A DNA stretch of 64,000 bases from Streptomyces caeruleatus. GTDB taxonomy: Bacteria > Actinomycetota > Actinomycetes > Streptomycetales > Streptomycetaceae. The position numbers and the translations under genes are program-made. Every line of letters starts with the position of its first letter. Position 1 is the stretch's first letter. This document shows, piece after piece, positions 40,499 through 49,138 of this stretch. The notes beneath the pieces are model-generated. The model was not told the DNA's origin and searched no databases. It was given only the letters and a program-made list of their open reading frames with translations. The stretch lies in contig NZ_KQ948933.1 of assembly GCF_001514235.1 (NCBI RefSeq), forward strand, positions 215,645 through 279,644, in the 5' to 3' direction.

Positions 40499-41713
40499 GT
40501 GACAACGCCGGACATAGCAGCGCGGCGCGCACTGGGGGCCTGTGCCGCCCTGATGATCGGCGCCCTGACGCTCACCGCCTGCGGTGGGAGCGCCAACGCC
40601 GACAACGACGACAAGGCCGGCAAGGACTCCAAGTCGTCCGCCGCGACGATCGAGATCTCGGCGAAGGACGGCTCGAACGGGGCCTCGATCAACGCGACCG
40701 GCGTGAAGGTCAGCGACGGCAAGCTGACCGAGGTGAGGATGACGGTGGCGGAGAGCGGGCAGGCCGTGCCGGGCTCCCTGTCCGCCGACGGGGGCAGCTG
40801 GAAGCCGAAGGAGCAGCTGGAGCGGGGGACGAAGTACCGCATAGCGGCCACCGCGAAGGACGCCGACGGACGCAGCACCGCCGCCGACTCCACCTTCACC
40901 ACGGTCTCCTCGGCCAACAGCTTCATCGGGACCTACACGCCCGACGAGGGCACCACGGTCGGCGTCGGGATGCCGGTGTCGTTCAACTTCGACAAGGCGA
41001 TCGGCGACAAGAAGGCCGTCCAGTCGCACATCACCGTCAGCTCCAGCAGCGGGCAGAAGGTGGTCGGGCACTGGTTCGGCGAGCAGCGGCTCGACTTCCG
41101 GCCCGAGGAGTACTGGAAGGCCGGCTCCAAGGTCACGATGAAGATCGACCTGGACGGCGTCGAGGGCGCGAACGGCGTCTACGGCGTGCAGAAGAAGACG
41201 GTCACCTTCACCGTCGGGCGTTCACAGGTCTCGACGGTCGACGTGAACACGCAGACGATGACGGTCGTGCGGGACGGCAGGACGATCAAGTCGGTGCCGA
41301 TCTCGGCGGGCAGCCCGGAGTTCACCACGTACAACGGGCAGATGGTGATCACCGAGAAGTTCGAGAAGCTGCGGATGGACAGCAGGACGGTCGGCCTCGC
41401 CAACGCCTACGACATCCCCGACGTGCCGCACGCGATGCGGCTGACGCAGTCCGGGACCTTCATCCACGGAAACTACTGGTACAACAAGGGCAACCCGCCC
41501 TTCGGCAGCCAGGGCACCAGCCATGGCTGCGTCGGCCTGCAGGATGTGCGGGGCGGGCAGGGGGACACGCCTTCCAAGTGGTTCTTCGAGAACTCGACGG
41601 TCGGCGACGTCGTGATCGTCAAGAACTCCCCCGACAAGACCGTGACGCCGGACAACGGCCTCAACGGCTGGAACATGTCGTGGAACGAGTGGGTGGCGGG
41701 CAGCGCCGCCTGA
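40499..41713 (+). CDS. L,D-transpeptidase lipoprotein with Ig-like domains
   Basis: A 404-residue cell-wall enzyme forming 3-3 peptidoglycan cross-links. The signal sequence ends in the lipobox LTACGG (Cys about 27), so it is a membrane-anchored lipoprotein. Two Ig-like domains follow (about 45-140 and 140-235, the second with NSFIGTYTPDEGTTVGVGMP), then the YkuD catalytic domain with FIHGNYW and SHGCVGLQD, holding the active-site Cys. GTG at 40499 has GGAG six bases upstream. A hairpin with TTTT ends the gene. Confidence 0.93.
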   Translation: MTTPDIAARRALGACAALMIGALTLTACGGSANADNDDKAGKDSKSSAATIEISAKDGSNGASINATGVKVSDGKLTEVRMTVAESGQAVPGSLSADGGSWKPKEQLERGTKYRIAATAKDADGRSTAADSTFTTVSSANSFIGTYTPDEGTTVGVGMPVSFNFDKAIGDKKAVQSHITVSSSSGQKVVGHWFGEQRLDFRPEEYWKAGSKVTMKIDLDGVEGANGVYGVQKKTVTFTVGRSQVSTVDVNTQTMTVVRDGRTIKSVPISAGSPEFTTYNGQMVITEKFEKLRMDSRTVGLANAYDIPDVPHAMRLTQSGTFIHGNYWYNKGNPPFGSQGTSHGCVGLQDVRGGQGDTPSKWFFENSTVGDVVIVKNSPDKTVTPDNGLNGWNMSWNEWVAGSAA

Positions 41714-41767
41714 TCCCCTCGTAACGCCCTGAAGTAGCGTCTCAGCAAGGAATCTTGACGGTTCGTC

Positions 41768-41804
41768 GGGCCGCGCGGGAACTTCTCGCGCGGTCCGCGC
41801 GTTT
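41768..41804 (+). terminator. Intrinsic terminator after the L,D-transpeptidase gene
   Basis: GGGCCGCGCG at 41768-41777 pairs with CGCGCGGTCC at 41787-41796 (one G-T pair), followed five bases later by TTTT. It is a classical hairpin plus T-run, rare in this window. Confidence 0.85.
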
Positions 41805-41902
41805 TACCGGACGTACGTTTTCTCGGTTCCCGGACATGATGTCCGACCGAGGGGCTACGGTATGCACCCACAAGGTGACATGCAGCAACGCCGGGAGAAA
41901 CC

Positions 41903-42649
41903 TTGAGCGTTCCGTACGAGACGGCAGCGTACGAACCAGCCGAGTCGCCCGAGTCTCCGGAGGAGCATCTCGCGCGACTTCTCGGCCGCGCCCTGAACTC
42001 CTTCGAGTTGCCGGACGAGACGATACGGCGGCTCGACTGCGCACTGGCCCACGACAGCTCGCTGCACTCCGCGCACCACAGCGCGGGGCTGCACCGCGAG
42101 ACGTACCGGCACACCTGGCTGCTCGCCGACGGCTCGGCGCTCACGTTGTGGGAGCTCGTCCACAACACCGCGAGGGGCCGCGACCCGCAGCACGAGGTGT
42201 ACGCCGACGAGGAGGAGCTGCGCGCCGCGACCGCGCGGCTGCCGCTGCCGCCGGACGCGCCGGACTTCGAACTGCCGGTGACGGTGCAGCTGTCGCCGAT
42301 ACCCGCGCCCCGGCACGCGTATGCGCCGGACGACTCGGCGGACCATGCGCGCCGGGTGCTGCGCCGGGCGGAGAACCCCGACCGGCCGGACGCGTCGACG
42401 GCCGCCCTGCTGGCCACGGCGTGCGCGCACCAGATCACACAGGCCTTCGGACGCCCGCGCGAGGCCGCGCGCGCCGGACTGTGCTTCTCGCTCTACGAGC
42501 ACGCCTTCCTGCTGCCCGACGGCGAGGAGATCTCCCTGTGGGAGGTCGAGCACACGGCGACGCCCGACGGACGGCACATGTGCGAGGTGTACGTCAGCGA
42601 GGACGCGGCGCGCGCGGCGATGGAGCGGCGGGCGGCGCAGGTGCCGTAG
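41903..42649 (+). CDS. DUF6227-family protein
   Basis: A 248-residue acidic cytoplasmic protein built of two similar halves, each containing the pattern LWELVHNT / LWEVEHTATPDGRHMCEVY with Ala/Arg/Glu-rich helices. This two-copy pattern matches a Streptomyces-specific family I recall as DUF6227; function unknown. TTG at 41903 has GGGAG upstream. The stop codon TAG sits inside the first unit of a roughly 25-bp minisatellite that continues for almost 300 bp. Confidence 0.78.
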   Translation: MSVPYETAAYEPAESPESPEEHLARLLGRALNSFELPDETIRRLDCALAHDSSLHSAHHSAGLHRETYRHTWLLADGSALTLWELVHNTARGRDPQHEVYADEEELRAATARLPLPPDAPDFELPVTVQLSPIPAPRHAYAPDDSADHARRVLRRAENPDRPDASTAALLATACAHQITQAFGRPREAARAGLCFSLYEHAFLLPDGEEISLWEVEHTATPDGRHMCEVYVSEDAARAAMERRAAQVP

Positions 42650-42925
42650 GGGCGGGCCGGCCCAGGTGCCGTAGGGGCGGGCCGGCGCAGGTGCCGTAGG
42701 GGCGGCAGGTCAGCTGCCGTAGCGGCGGGCCGGCCCAGGTGCCGTACGGGCGGCAGGCCGGCTGCCGTAGCGGCGGGCCGGCGCAGGTGCCGTAGCGACA
42801 GGCCGGCGCAGATGCCGTAGGGGCGGGCCGGCGCAGGTGCCGTAGGGGCGGCCGGCCGGCTGCCGTAGCGGCGGGCCGGCCCAGATGCCGTAGCGACGGG
42901 CCGGCCCCGGTGTCGTAGCGGCGGA
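42638..42925. repeat. 23/25-bp minisatellite seeded at the DUF6227 gene end
   Basis: About 12 units of CAGGTGCCGTAGGGGCGGGC type (23 or 25 bp each) follow one another. The first unit encodes the final QVP and stop of DUF6227; the last ends nine bases before the stop of the opposite small gene. Units differ by point changes and 2-bp gaps. Confidence 0.9.
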
Positions 42926-42933
42926 TGCCGTTG

Positions 42934-43188
42934 TCAGCGGCCGTTGCCGAGCTGTCGCACCAGGCCCGCGAAGGCGTCCCGTTCGGCCGGGGTGAGTTCG
43001 ACGGCCTCCAGGTCGGGGGCGGTCTGCCGCTGGTGCGGAAGGCCGGGGAGCGCGTGGCCGGGTGCGCGCCGGGGGTCCAGCGCGCGGTAGCGGCGCAGCA
43101 GCCGGGGCAGTCCGGTCACCCACAGTGCGACCGCCAGGGCGAGTACGACGGGGCCCAGCAGCTGGATGATCGTGACGTTTTCCGGCAT
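42934..43188 (-). CDS. Small single-helix membrane protein
   Basis: An 84-residue protein with one membrane helix (IIQLLGPVVLALAVALWVTG, residues about 6-25), then a basic Arg/Pro-rich cytoplasmic region and a C-terminal helix (LTPAERDAFAGLVRQLG). No family recognised. ATG at 43188 (PENVTIIQ) excludes an upstream stretch containing a terminator hairpin. Its stop lies right beside the minisatellite. Confidence 0.65.
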   Translation of the reverse strand: MPENVTIIQLLGPVVLALAVALWVTGLPRLLRRYRALDPRRAPGHALPGLPHQRQTAPDLEAVELTPAERDAFAGLVRQLGNGR

Positions 43189-43204
43189 ACGCCCCAGTGA
43201 ACAC

Positions 43205-43234
43205 CACGGTCCGGGCCAGGTGGCCCGGACCGTG
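43205..43234. terminator. Terminator downstream of fruA
   Basis: Perfect 14-bp arms (CACGGTCCGGGCCA, 43205-43218 with 43221-43234) around a two-base loop lie between the fruA stop (43292) and the next gene, closing the fructose operon. Confidence 0.88.
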
Positions 43235-43291
43235 ACGTATCTCGCAGGTGCCGTGAACAACTCACAGCTCCCCAAAGGGACAAGCGGGAGG

Positions 43292-45352
43292 TTACGCGGC
43301 GACCGGCTGCTTCGCCTCGGCCGCCGGGGTCACGACGTCCGCGGTGCCCTCCGGCGCCTTCCGGCGCATCCCCTTCAGCAGGATGACCAGGCCGGCCGTG
43401 ACCGCCGTACCGGCACCGATGGCCAGCAGGTACAGCCAGGGCTTGCCGATCAGGAAGGTGACCCAGATGCCGCCGTGCGGGGCGCGCAGGGTCGAGCCGA
43501 AGGCCATGGTCAGCGCGCCGGTGACCGCGCCGCCCGCCATCGATGCGGGGATCACGCGCAGCGGGTCGGCCGCCGCGAAGGGGATCGCGCCCTCGGAGAT
43601 GAAGGAGGCGCCCAGCACCCAGGCCGCCTTGCCGTTCTCGCGCTCGGCCGTGGTGAACAGCTTCTTGCGGACCGTGGTGGCCAGGGCCATGCCGAGCGGC
43701 GGGACCATGCCCGCGGCCATCACGGCGGCCATGATCTTCATCGCGGAGTCGCTGGGCGCCGCGACCGAGATACCGGCTGTCGCGAAGGTGTAGGCCACCT
43801 TGTTGACCGGGCCGCCGAGGTCGAAGCACATCATCAGGCCGAGCAGGACGCCGAGCAGGATGGCGTTGGTGCCGGAGAGGCTGTTGAGCCAGTCGGTCAG
43901 GCCCTTCTGCGCCTCGGAGATCGGCTTGCCGATCACCACGAACATCAGGAAGCCGACCACCGCCGAGCCCACCAGCGGGATCACCACCACCGGCATGATG
44001 CCGCGCAGCACCGGCGGGATGTCGATCCGCTGGATGCCGAGGACCACGCCGCCGGCGATCAGACCGGCGACCAGTCCGCCGAGGAACCCGGCGCCGATCG
44101 TCACGGAGATCGCGCCGCCGACGAAGCCGGGCACGAGACCTGGCCGGTCCGCCATGCCGTACGCGATGTATCCGGCGAGGACCGGGACGAGGAAGCCGAA
44201 GGCCGCCGCGCCGATCTGGAAGAGCAGCGCGCCCCAGCTGTCGATCTGGCCCCAGTCGAAGTGCTTGGTCACCGACTCGGCCTCGTTGATCTGGTAGCCG
44301 CCGATCGCGAAGCCGAGGGCGATCAGCAGACCGCCGGCGGCGACGAACGGGACCATGTAGCTCACGCCGGACATCAGCCACTTGCGCAGCTTGGTGCCGT
44401 AGCCCTCACCGGGTTCGCCGGCGCGGTCGACGGGGGTGCCGGGCCGGGCGGCCGCGGTGGCCTCGCCGCGCTCGGCCTTGCCGCGGACCTCGGCGATGAG
44501 TTCGGCGGGGCGGTTGATGCCCGCCTTCACACCGACGTCGACGGTCGGCTTCCCGGCGAACCGGTCCTTCTCCCGTACGGCCACGTCGTGGGCGAAGATC
44601 ACGCCGTCCGCGGCGGCGATGACGGCCGGGTCGAGCCGGGTGAAGCCGGCCGAGCCCTGCGTCTCGACGACGAGTTCGACACCCGCCTCACGGCCCGCGT
44701 TCTCCAGCGACTCGGCGGCCATGTACGTGTGGGCGATGCCGGTCGGACAGGAGGTGACGGCGACGATACGGAAGGGACGTTCGGGCGCCGGCTCGGCGGG
44801 CGCGTCGGAGGTGGTGCCCGTGGCGGCGTCGGCGGAGGCCGCCACCGACGACGCCACGGAGTCTGGGGAGACGGAGGCGGCGGGCGCGTCGGCCGCCTCG
44901 GGCGCCGGGGGCTCCTCGCCCCGGATCAGGGCCGCCGCGGACGCCGCGTCGCCCGCGGCGCGCAGGGCGTGGGTGAACTCGGCGTTCATCAGCTGCCGGG
45001 CCAGCGACGACAGGATCGTCAGGTGGGCGTCGTCCGCGCCCGCCGGAGCGGCGATGAGGAAGACCAGGTCGGCGGGGCCGTCCGCGGCGCCGAAGTCGAT
45101 CCCGGCGGCGCTGCGTCCGAAGGCGAGCGTCGGCTCGGTGACATGGGCGCTGCGGCAGTGCGGGATGCCGATGCCGCCGTCGAGGCCTGTCGGCATCTGT
45201 GCCTCGCGCGCGGCCACGTCGGCGAGGAAGCCCTCCAGGTCGGTCACCCGGCCCAGGGCCACCATGCGCTCGGCGAGGGCACGCGCCGCCGCTTCCTTGG
45301 TGTCGGCGGACAGGTCGAGATCGACCAGGTCCGCGGTGATCATGTCGCTCAT
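43292..45352 (-). CDS. fruA: Fructose-specific PTS permease, EIIABC
   Basis: A 686-residue fused PTS protein that imports fructose and phosphorylates it to fructose-1-phosphate. Order: IIA domain (residues 1-150) with the phospho-His in GIGIPHCRSAH; IIB domain (about 195-290) with the phospho-Cys in VTSCPTGIAHTYMAAE; and a IIC membrane domain (about 320-670) with eight to ten helices (PFVAAGGLLIALGFAIGGYQ). An Ala/Ser/Pro-rich linker joins IIA and IIB. ATG at 45352 begins MSDMITADLVDL. It follows fruK by 229 bp with no gene in the gap. Confidence 0.94.
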   Translation of the reverse strand: MSDMITADLVDLDLSADTKEAAARALAERMVALGRVTDLEGFLADVAAREAQMPTGLDGGIGIPHCRSAHVTEPTLAFGRSAAGIDFGAADGPADLVFLIAAPAGADDAHLTILSSLARQLMNAEFTHALRAAGDAASAAALIRGEEPPAPEAADAPAASVSPDSVASSVAASADAATGTTSDAPAEPAPERPFRIVAVTSCPTGIAHTYMAAESLENAGREAGVELVVETQGSAGFTRLDPAVIAAADGVIFAHDVAVREKDRFAGKPTVDVGVKAGINRPAELIAEVRGKAERGEATAAARPGTPVDRAGEPGEGYGTKLRKWLMSGVSYMVPFVAAGGLLIALGFAIGGYQINEAESVTKHFDWGQIDSWGALLFQIGAAAFGFLVPVLAGYIAYGMADRPGLVPGFVGGAISVTIGAGFLGGLVAGLIAGGVVLGIQRIDIPPVLRGIMPVVVIPLVGSAVVGFLMFVVIGKPISEAQKGLTDWLNSLSGTNAILLGVLLGLMMCFDLGGPVNKVAYTFATAGISVAAPSDSAMKIMAAVMAAGMVPPLGMALATTVRKKLFTTAERENGKAAWVLGASFISEGAIPFAAADPLRVIPASMAGGAVTGALTMAFGSTLRAPHGGIWVTFLIGKPWLYLLAIGAGTAVTAGLVILLKGMRRKAPEGTADVVTPAAEAKQPVAA

Positions 45353-45581
45353 CGCGGGCTCCTTAGCACGCGTATCGCCCGGTGAGTCTGGTGGGCGGGA
45401 AAGGGGACGGGGGTGCCGTGGGGGGAGGTTCGGGTGGGGGAGGCGGGGTCGGGGAAATCCCGCCTCCCCCGGGCGGCAGAGCGGCTCAGGAGGCCCTGCC
45501 GTCCGTCGGCGGGCGTGAGTAACGCCGAGCTTCGCCACTTACGGGCCGGATCGGCAATAACTGTGACAACCACGACATTCG

Positions 45582-46529
45582 TCATGACACCGGCTCCTTG
45601 AGGACACGGTCCATCGGCACCTCGGCCGTGACCGTCACCGCGGACGGGTCCAGGTCGGAAGGCGAGGGCATCACGCTGCCGGGGAGCTGCACGGCGGCCG
45701 CGCCGTGCGCGACGGCCGAGGCGAGGGCCTGCGGGCCGCTGCCGCCCGCGATGAGGAAGCCGGCCAGGGAGGAGTCGCCGGCGCCGACATTGCTGCGGAC
45801 GACGTCCACGCGCGCGGTGGCGAACCAGGCGCCCGCGCCGTCCACGAGCAGCTGCCCGTCCGCGCCCAGGCTCGCCAGTACGGCCCCGGCGCCCATCGCA
45901 CGCAGTTCCTCGGCGGCCTTCAGCGCGTCGCCGACGGTGGTCAGGGGGCGCCCGACCGCTGCCGCGAGCTCCTCGGCGTTCGGCTTCACCACGTCGGGAC
46001 GGGCGCGCAGGGCTTCGAGGAGGGCGGGCCCGGAGGTGTCCAGGGCGATCCGCGCGCCCCCTGCGTGCGCACGGGCGACCACATCGGCGTACCAGGTCGG
46101 CGCGAGTCCGCGCGGCAGGCTGCCGCAGCAGGCGATCCAGGCGGCGTCGCGCGACTGCTCGCGCACCGTCTCCAGGAGCAGCTCCTGCTCGGCGGCCGAC
46201 AGCTCGGGGCCGGGCGCGTTGATCTTCGTGAGGACGCCGTCCGACTCCGCGAGCGCGATGTTCGAGCGGGTGGCTCCGGCGACCGGGACGGGCGCGACCT
46301 CGATGCCCTGGGCGTCGAGCAGGTCGGCGACGAGTGCGCCGGGCGCGCCGCCCAGGGGCAGTACGGCGACCGTGCGCTGCCCGGCGGCCGCCACGGCACG
46401 GGAGACGTTCACGCCCTTGCCGCCCGGGTCCATGCGCTCGCCGGTGGCGCGGATGACCTCGCCGCGGTCGAGGGAGGGCACCTCATAGGTGCGGTCCAGG
46501 GACGGGTTCGGGGTGACGGTGAGGATCAT
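45582..46529 (-). CDS. fruK: 1-phosphofructokinase
   Basis: A 315-residue PfkB-family kinase converting fructose-1-phosphate to fructose-1,6-bisphosphate. Signature pieces: ILTVTPNPSLDRTYEV at the start, GGKGVNVSRA, and the ATP-binding/catalytic motif VGAGDSSLAGF (about 248-258). ATG at 46529 gives the conserved opening; a GTG two codons earlier is possible. It follows the DeoR gene by only 12 bases and precedes fruA, forming fruR-fruK-fruA. Confidence 0.93.
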   Translation of the reverse strand: MILTVTPNPSLDRTYEVPSLDRGEVIRATGERMDPGGKGVNVSRAVAAAGQRTVAVLPLGGAPGALVADLLDAQGIEVAPVPVAGATRSNIALAESDGVLTKINAPGPELSAAEQELLLETVREQSRDAAWIACCGSLPRGLAPTWYADVVARAHAGGARIALDTSGPALLEALRARPDVVKPNAEELAAAVGRPLTTVGDALKAAEELRAMGAGAVLASLGADGQLLVDGAGAWFATARVDVVRSNVGAGDSSLAGFLIAGGSGPQALASAVAHGAAAVQLPGSVMPSPSDLDPSAVTVTAEVPMDRVLKEPVS

Positions 46530-46541
46530 GCGCACTCGTTT

Positions 46542-47303
46542 CTAAACACACAGCACTTCCGTGCCGCCGCGCTCGATCGCGGTGGCGTCTTCGGGGCTCA
46601 GCCCGCTGTCGGTGATCAGCAGGTCCACGTCGCTCAGGTCACCGAAGCGGGCGAAGTGCTCCTGGCCGTGCTTGGAGGAGTCGGCGAGCAGCACCACACG
46701 GCGGGCGGCGGCCACGGCCGCGCGCTTGACCGCCGCCTCGGCGAGGTCGGGGGTGGTCAGACCGTGCTCGGCGGAGAAGCCGTTGGCCGCGACGAACAGG
46801 ACGTCGGCGCGGATCTCGCCGTACGCGCGCAGCGCCCAGGCGTCCACGGCGGCGCGCGTACGGTGCCGTACGCGCCCTCCGACCAGGTGGAGCTGGACGC
46901 TGGGGTGGTCCGCGAGACGGGCCGCGATGGGCAGGCTGTGCGTGACGACGGTGAGGGACGCCTCCAGCGGCAGGGCGGCGGCGAAGCGGGCCACCGTCGT
47001 ACCGGCGTCGAGGATCACCGTGCCCTCCGTGGGCAGCTCGGCGAGGGCCGCCTTCGCGACGCGGTCCTTCTCGTCGGCCGCCGTCGACTCGCGCTCGGCG
47101 AGGTCCGGCTCGAAGTCCAGACGCCCGGCCGGGATCGCGCCACCGTGCACACGGCGCAGGAGGCCGGCGCGGTCGAGGGCCTTCAGGTCCCGGCGGATCG
47201 TCTCCGCCGTCACCTGGAACTCCTCGGCCAGCGACAGCACGTCCACTCGGCCGCCGTCACGAGCCAGCCGGAGGATCTCCTGCTGTCGCTCCGGTGCGTA
47301 CAT
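46542..47303 (-). CDS. fruR: DeoR-family regulator of the fructose operon
   Basis: A 253-residue DeoR/GlpR-type repressor. The N-terminal helix-turn-helix is at about residues 4-45 (RQQEILRLARDGGRVDVLSL, then VTAETIRRDLKAL), and the C-terminal DeoR sensor domain binds a sugar phosphate (VILDAGTTVARFAAAL, and the later VLLADSSKHGQEHFARFGDL). It is the first gene of the fru operon, and the effector is most likely fructose-1-phosphate. Triple 10-bp repeats upstream are operator candidates. Confidence 0.92.
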   Translation of the reverse strand: MYAPERQQEILRLARDGGRVDVLSLAEEFQVTAETIRRDLKALDRAGLLRRVHGGAIPAGRLDFEPDLAERESTAADEKDRVAKAALAELPTEGTVILDAGTTVARFAAALPLEASLTVVTHSLPIAARLADHPSVQLHLVGGRVRHRTRAAVDAWALRAYGEIRADVLFVAANGFSAEHGLTTPDLAEAAVKRAAVAAARRVVLLADSSKHGQEHFARFGDLSDVDLLITDSGLSPEDATAIERGGTEVLCV

Positions 47304-47380
47304 GTCCGTTCGCCTCCGAACTGTGCCCGAACTTGTGGTTTCGCAGGGAGGCTACGCCCGGATTTCCGGAAAGTAAACAG

Positions 47381-47414
47381 GTTCGGGCTTGATCGGGCTT
47401 GATCGGGCACGAAC
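47381..47414. promoter_or_regulatory. Triple 10-bp repeat upstream of fruR
   Basis: CGGGCTTGAT, CGGGCTTGAT and a variant CGGGCACGAA follow one another at 47384-47413, framed by GTTCG and CGAAC, about 80 bp upstream of the fruR start. Repeated half-sites of this kind fit DeoR-family operators. Confidence 0.5.
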
Positions 47415-47438
47415 AGGCCTCTGAAGTGGGAAAGCGGC

Positions 47439-47496
47439 GGATGCGGAAACCGAGACGCCCGGCACCGCAGCGCCGGGTCTCTCGGTTTCCGCATCC
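47439..47496. terminator. Hairpin terminator after the MFS gene
   Basis: GGATGCGGAAACCGAGA at 47439-47455 is perfectly complementary to 47480-47496, with a smaller CCCGGC-type stem inside. It ends 11 bases from the MFS stop at 47508. Confidence 0.88.
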
Positions 47497-47507
47497 CTCC
47501 CCCGCCG

Positions 47508-49076
47508 TCATGACACCAGCGCCGGCTCCTTCTCCTCGGTCGGCGTCGGCTCCTCGGCCGCTCCCTCCATGTGCTGGGCCGGGCGGCCCGGCAGCGCGAA
47601 CATCAGCAGGAAGATCACGCCCATCACCGCGGCCACCCAGCCCAGCGCGTGCTGGAAGCCGTCCCCGTAGGCCGCCGCGAACGCCTGCGGAGTCTGCGCG
47701 GTCTCGGACAGCCGGTCGTCGACGACTCCGAAGAACACCACCGAAACCAGGCCGAGGCCCAGCGCGTTGCCCATCTGCTGCACCGTGTTGATCAGGCCCG
47801 ACGCCGAACCGGCGTGCTCGCGCGGCACCTCGGAGAGGATCACGTCCGTCAGCGGCGCCACGATCAGGCCCATGCCTACGCCCATCACGACCAGGGGCAG
47901 CGCCATCTGCCAGGGGGCGATGGACAGGCCGTAATGGTTCGCCTCCCAGATGTAGAGCACGACGCCGAGCACCATCGCCAGCGCGCCCGCCTGGAGCACC
48001 TTGCGGCCGAAGCGCGGGATCAGCTTCTGGACCGACAGGCCGGCCGCCGTCGAGACCGCGATCGAGAACGGGATGCCCGTCAGGCCCGCCTTCAACGGGC
48101 TCCAGCCCAGGCCGAACTGCATGTACAGCGTCCAGACCAGGAAGAAGATGCCGAGCGCCACACCGAAGACGGTCTGTACGGCGATGCCGGCCGCGAAGCT
48201 CTTCACCTTGAACAGGGAGAGCTCGATCAGCGGGGAGCCGTCGCGGGCGCCCTTCCTCTTCTCGTACGTCACCAGCGCCCCGAGGACGACGAGCGCGCCC
48301 GCCATCACCACGTACCCCCACGTCGGCCAGCCCAGCTCACGGCCGCGGGTCAGCGGGTAGAGCAGCATCAGCAGGCCGAGGGTGACGAGTCCGACGCCGA
48401 CGAGGTCCAGCTTCAGGGCCCTGGGTGCCTTGGACTCGGTGATGAAACGGCTGCCGAGGATCAGGCCCGCGATGCCGACCGGGAGGTTGATCAGGAAGAT
48501 CGGGCGCCATTCGAGGCCGAAGAGGTTCCACTCGGTGAGGAGTGCGCCGAGGAGGGGGCCGGTGACCGCGCCGAGGCCGACTACCGCGCCGAACAGGCCG
48601 AAGACCTTGCCGCGTTCGTGCGCCGGGAAGGTGGCGTGCACGATCGACAGGACCTGCGGGACCATCAGGGCCGCCATCGCGCCCTGGAGGATGCGGGAGG
48701 CGACCAGCATCTCCGGGTTCGCGGCGAAGCCGCACAGGGCCGAGGCGAGGGTGAAGCCACCGATGCCGATCAGGAACAGTCGCTTACGGCCGTGTATGTC
48801 GCCGAGACGGCCACCCGTGATCAGGCCGGCGGCGAACGCGAGGGCGTAGCCGGCGGTGATCCACTGGATCTGGCTGAACGTCGCGCCGGCCTCGCGCTGG
48901 ATCGACGGGATGGCGATGTTGACGATCGTGACGTCAACCAGGTCCATGAAGGCCGCGGTCATCACGATGGCCAGGGCGAACCAGCGGCGGCGGTCGCCTG
49001 CGGCGGGCTGAGCGGTGGGTTGAGCGGCCGGGCTGGGGTGGGGCACGGGTGCTGCTTTTGTCTCGGCTGAGGTCAT
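47508..49076 (-). CDS. DHA2-family MFS drug transporter (EmrB/QacA-like)
   Basis: A 522-residue exporter with 14 predicted helices. Motif A is GGRLGDIHGRKRLFLIG (about 75-91), and DLVDVTIVNIAIPSI in helix 1 is typical of DHA2 pumps (motif D1). It probably exports a toxic or signalling small molecule by proton antiport. It diverges from a WYL-domain regulator across only 62 bp, which suggests direct control. No ribosome site is obvious before ATG 49076, so the message may be leaderless. Confidence 0.9.
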   Translation of the reverse strand: MTSAETKAAPVPHPSPAAQPTAQPAAGDRRRWFALAIVMTAAFMDLVDVTIVNIAIPSIQREAGATFSQIQWITAGYALAFAAGLITGGRLGDIHGRKRLFLIGIGGFTLASALCGFAANPEMLVASRILQGAMAALMVPQVLSIVHATFPAHERGKVFGLFGAVVGLGAVTGPLLGALLTEWNLFGLEWRPIFLINLPVGIAGLILGSRFITESKAPRALKLDLVGVGLVTLGLLMLLYPLTRGRELGWPTWGYVVMAGALVVLGALVTYEKRKGARDGSPLIELSLFKVKSFAAGIAVQTVFGVALGIFFLVWTLYMQFGLGWSPLKAGLTGIPFSIAVSTAAGLSVQKLIPRFGRKVLQAGALAMVLGVVLYIWEANHYGLSIAPWQMALPLVVMGVGMGLIVAPLTDVILSEVPREHAGSASGLINTVQQMGNALGLGLVSVVFFGVVDDRLSETAQTPQAFAAAYGDGFQHALGWVAAVMGVIFLLMFALPGRPAQHMEGAAEEPTPTEEKEPALVS

Positions 49077-49138
49077 GGTTCGAAGTTAGGGCCCAAGTAG
49101 GTCAGATCGCGTCCTATTTCTGCGGCATCCTCGGATTC

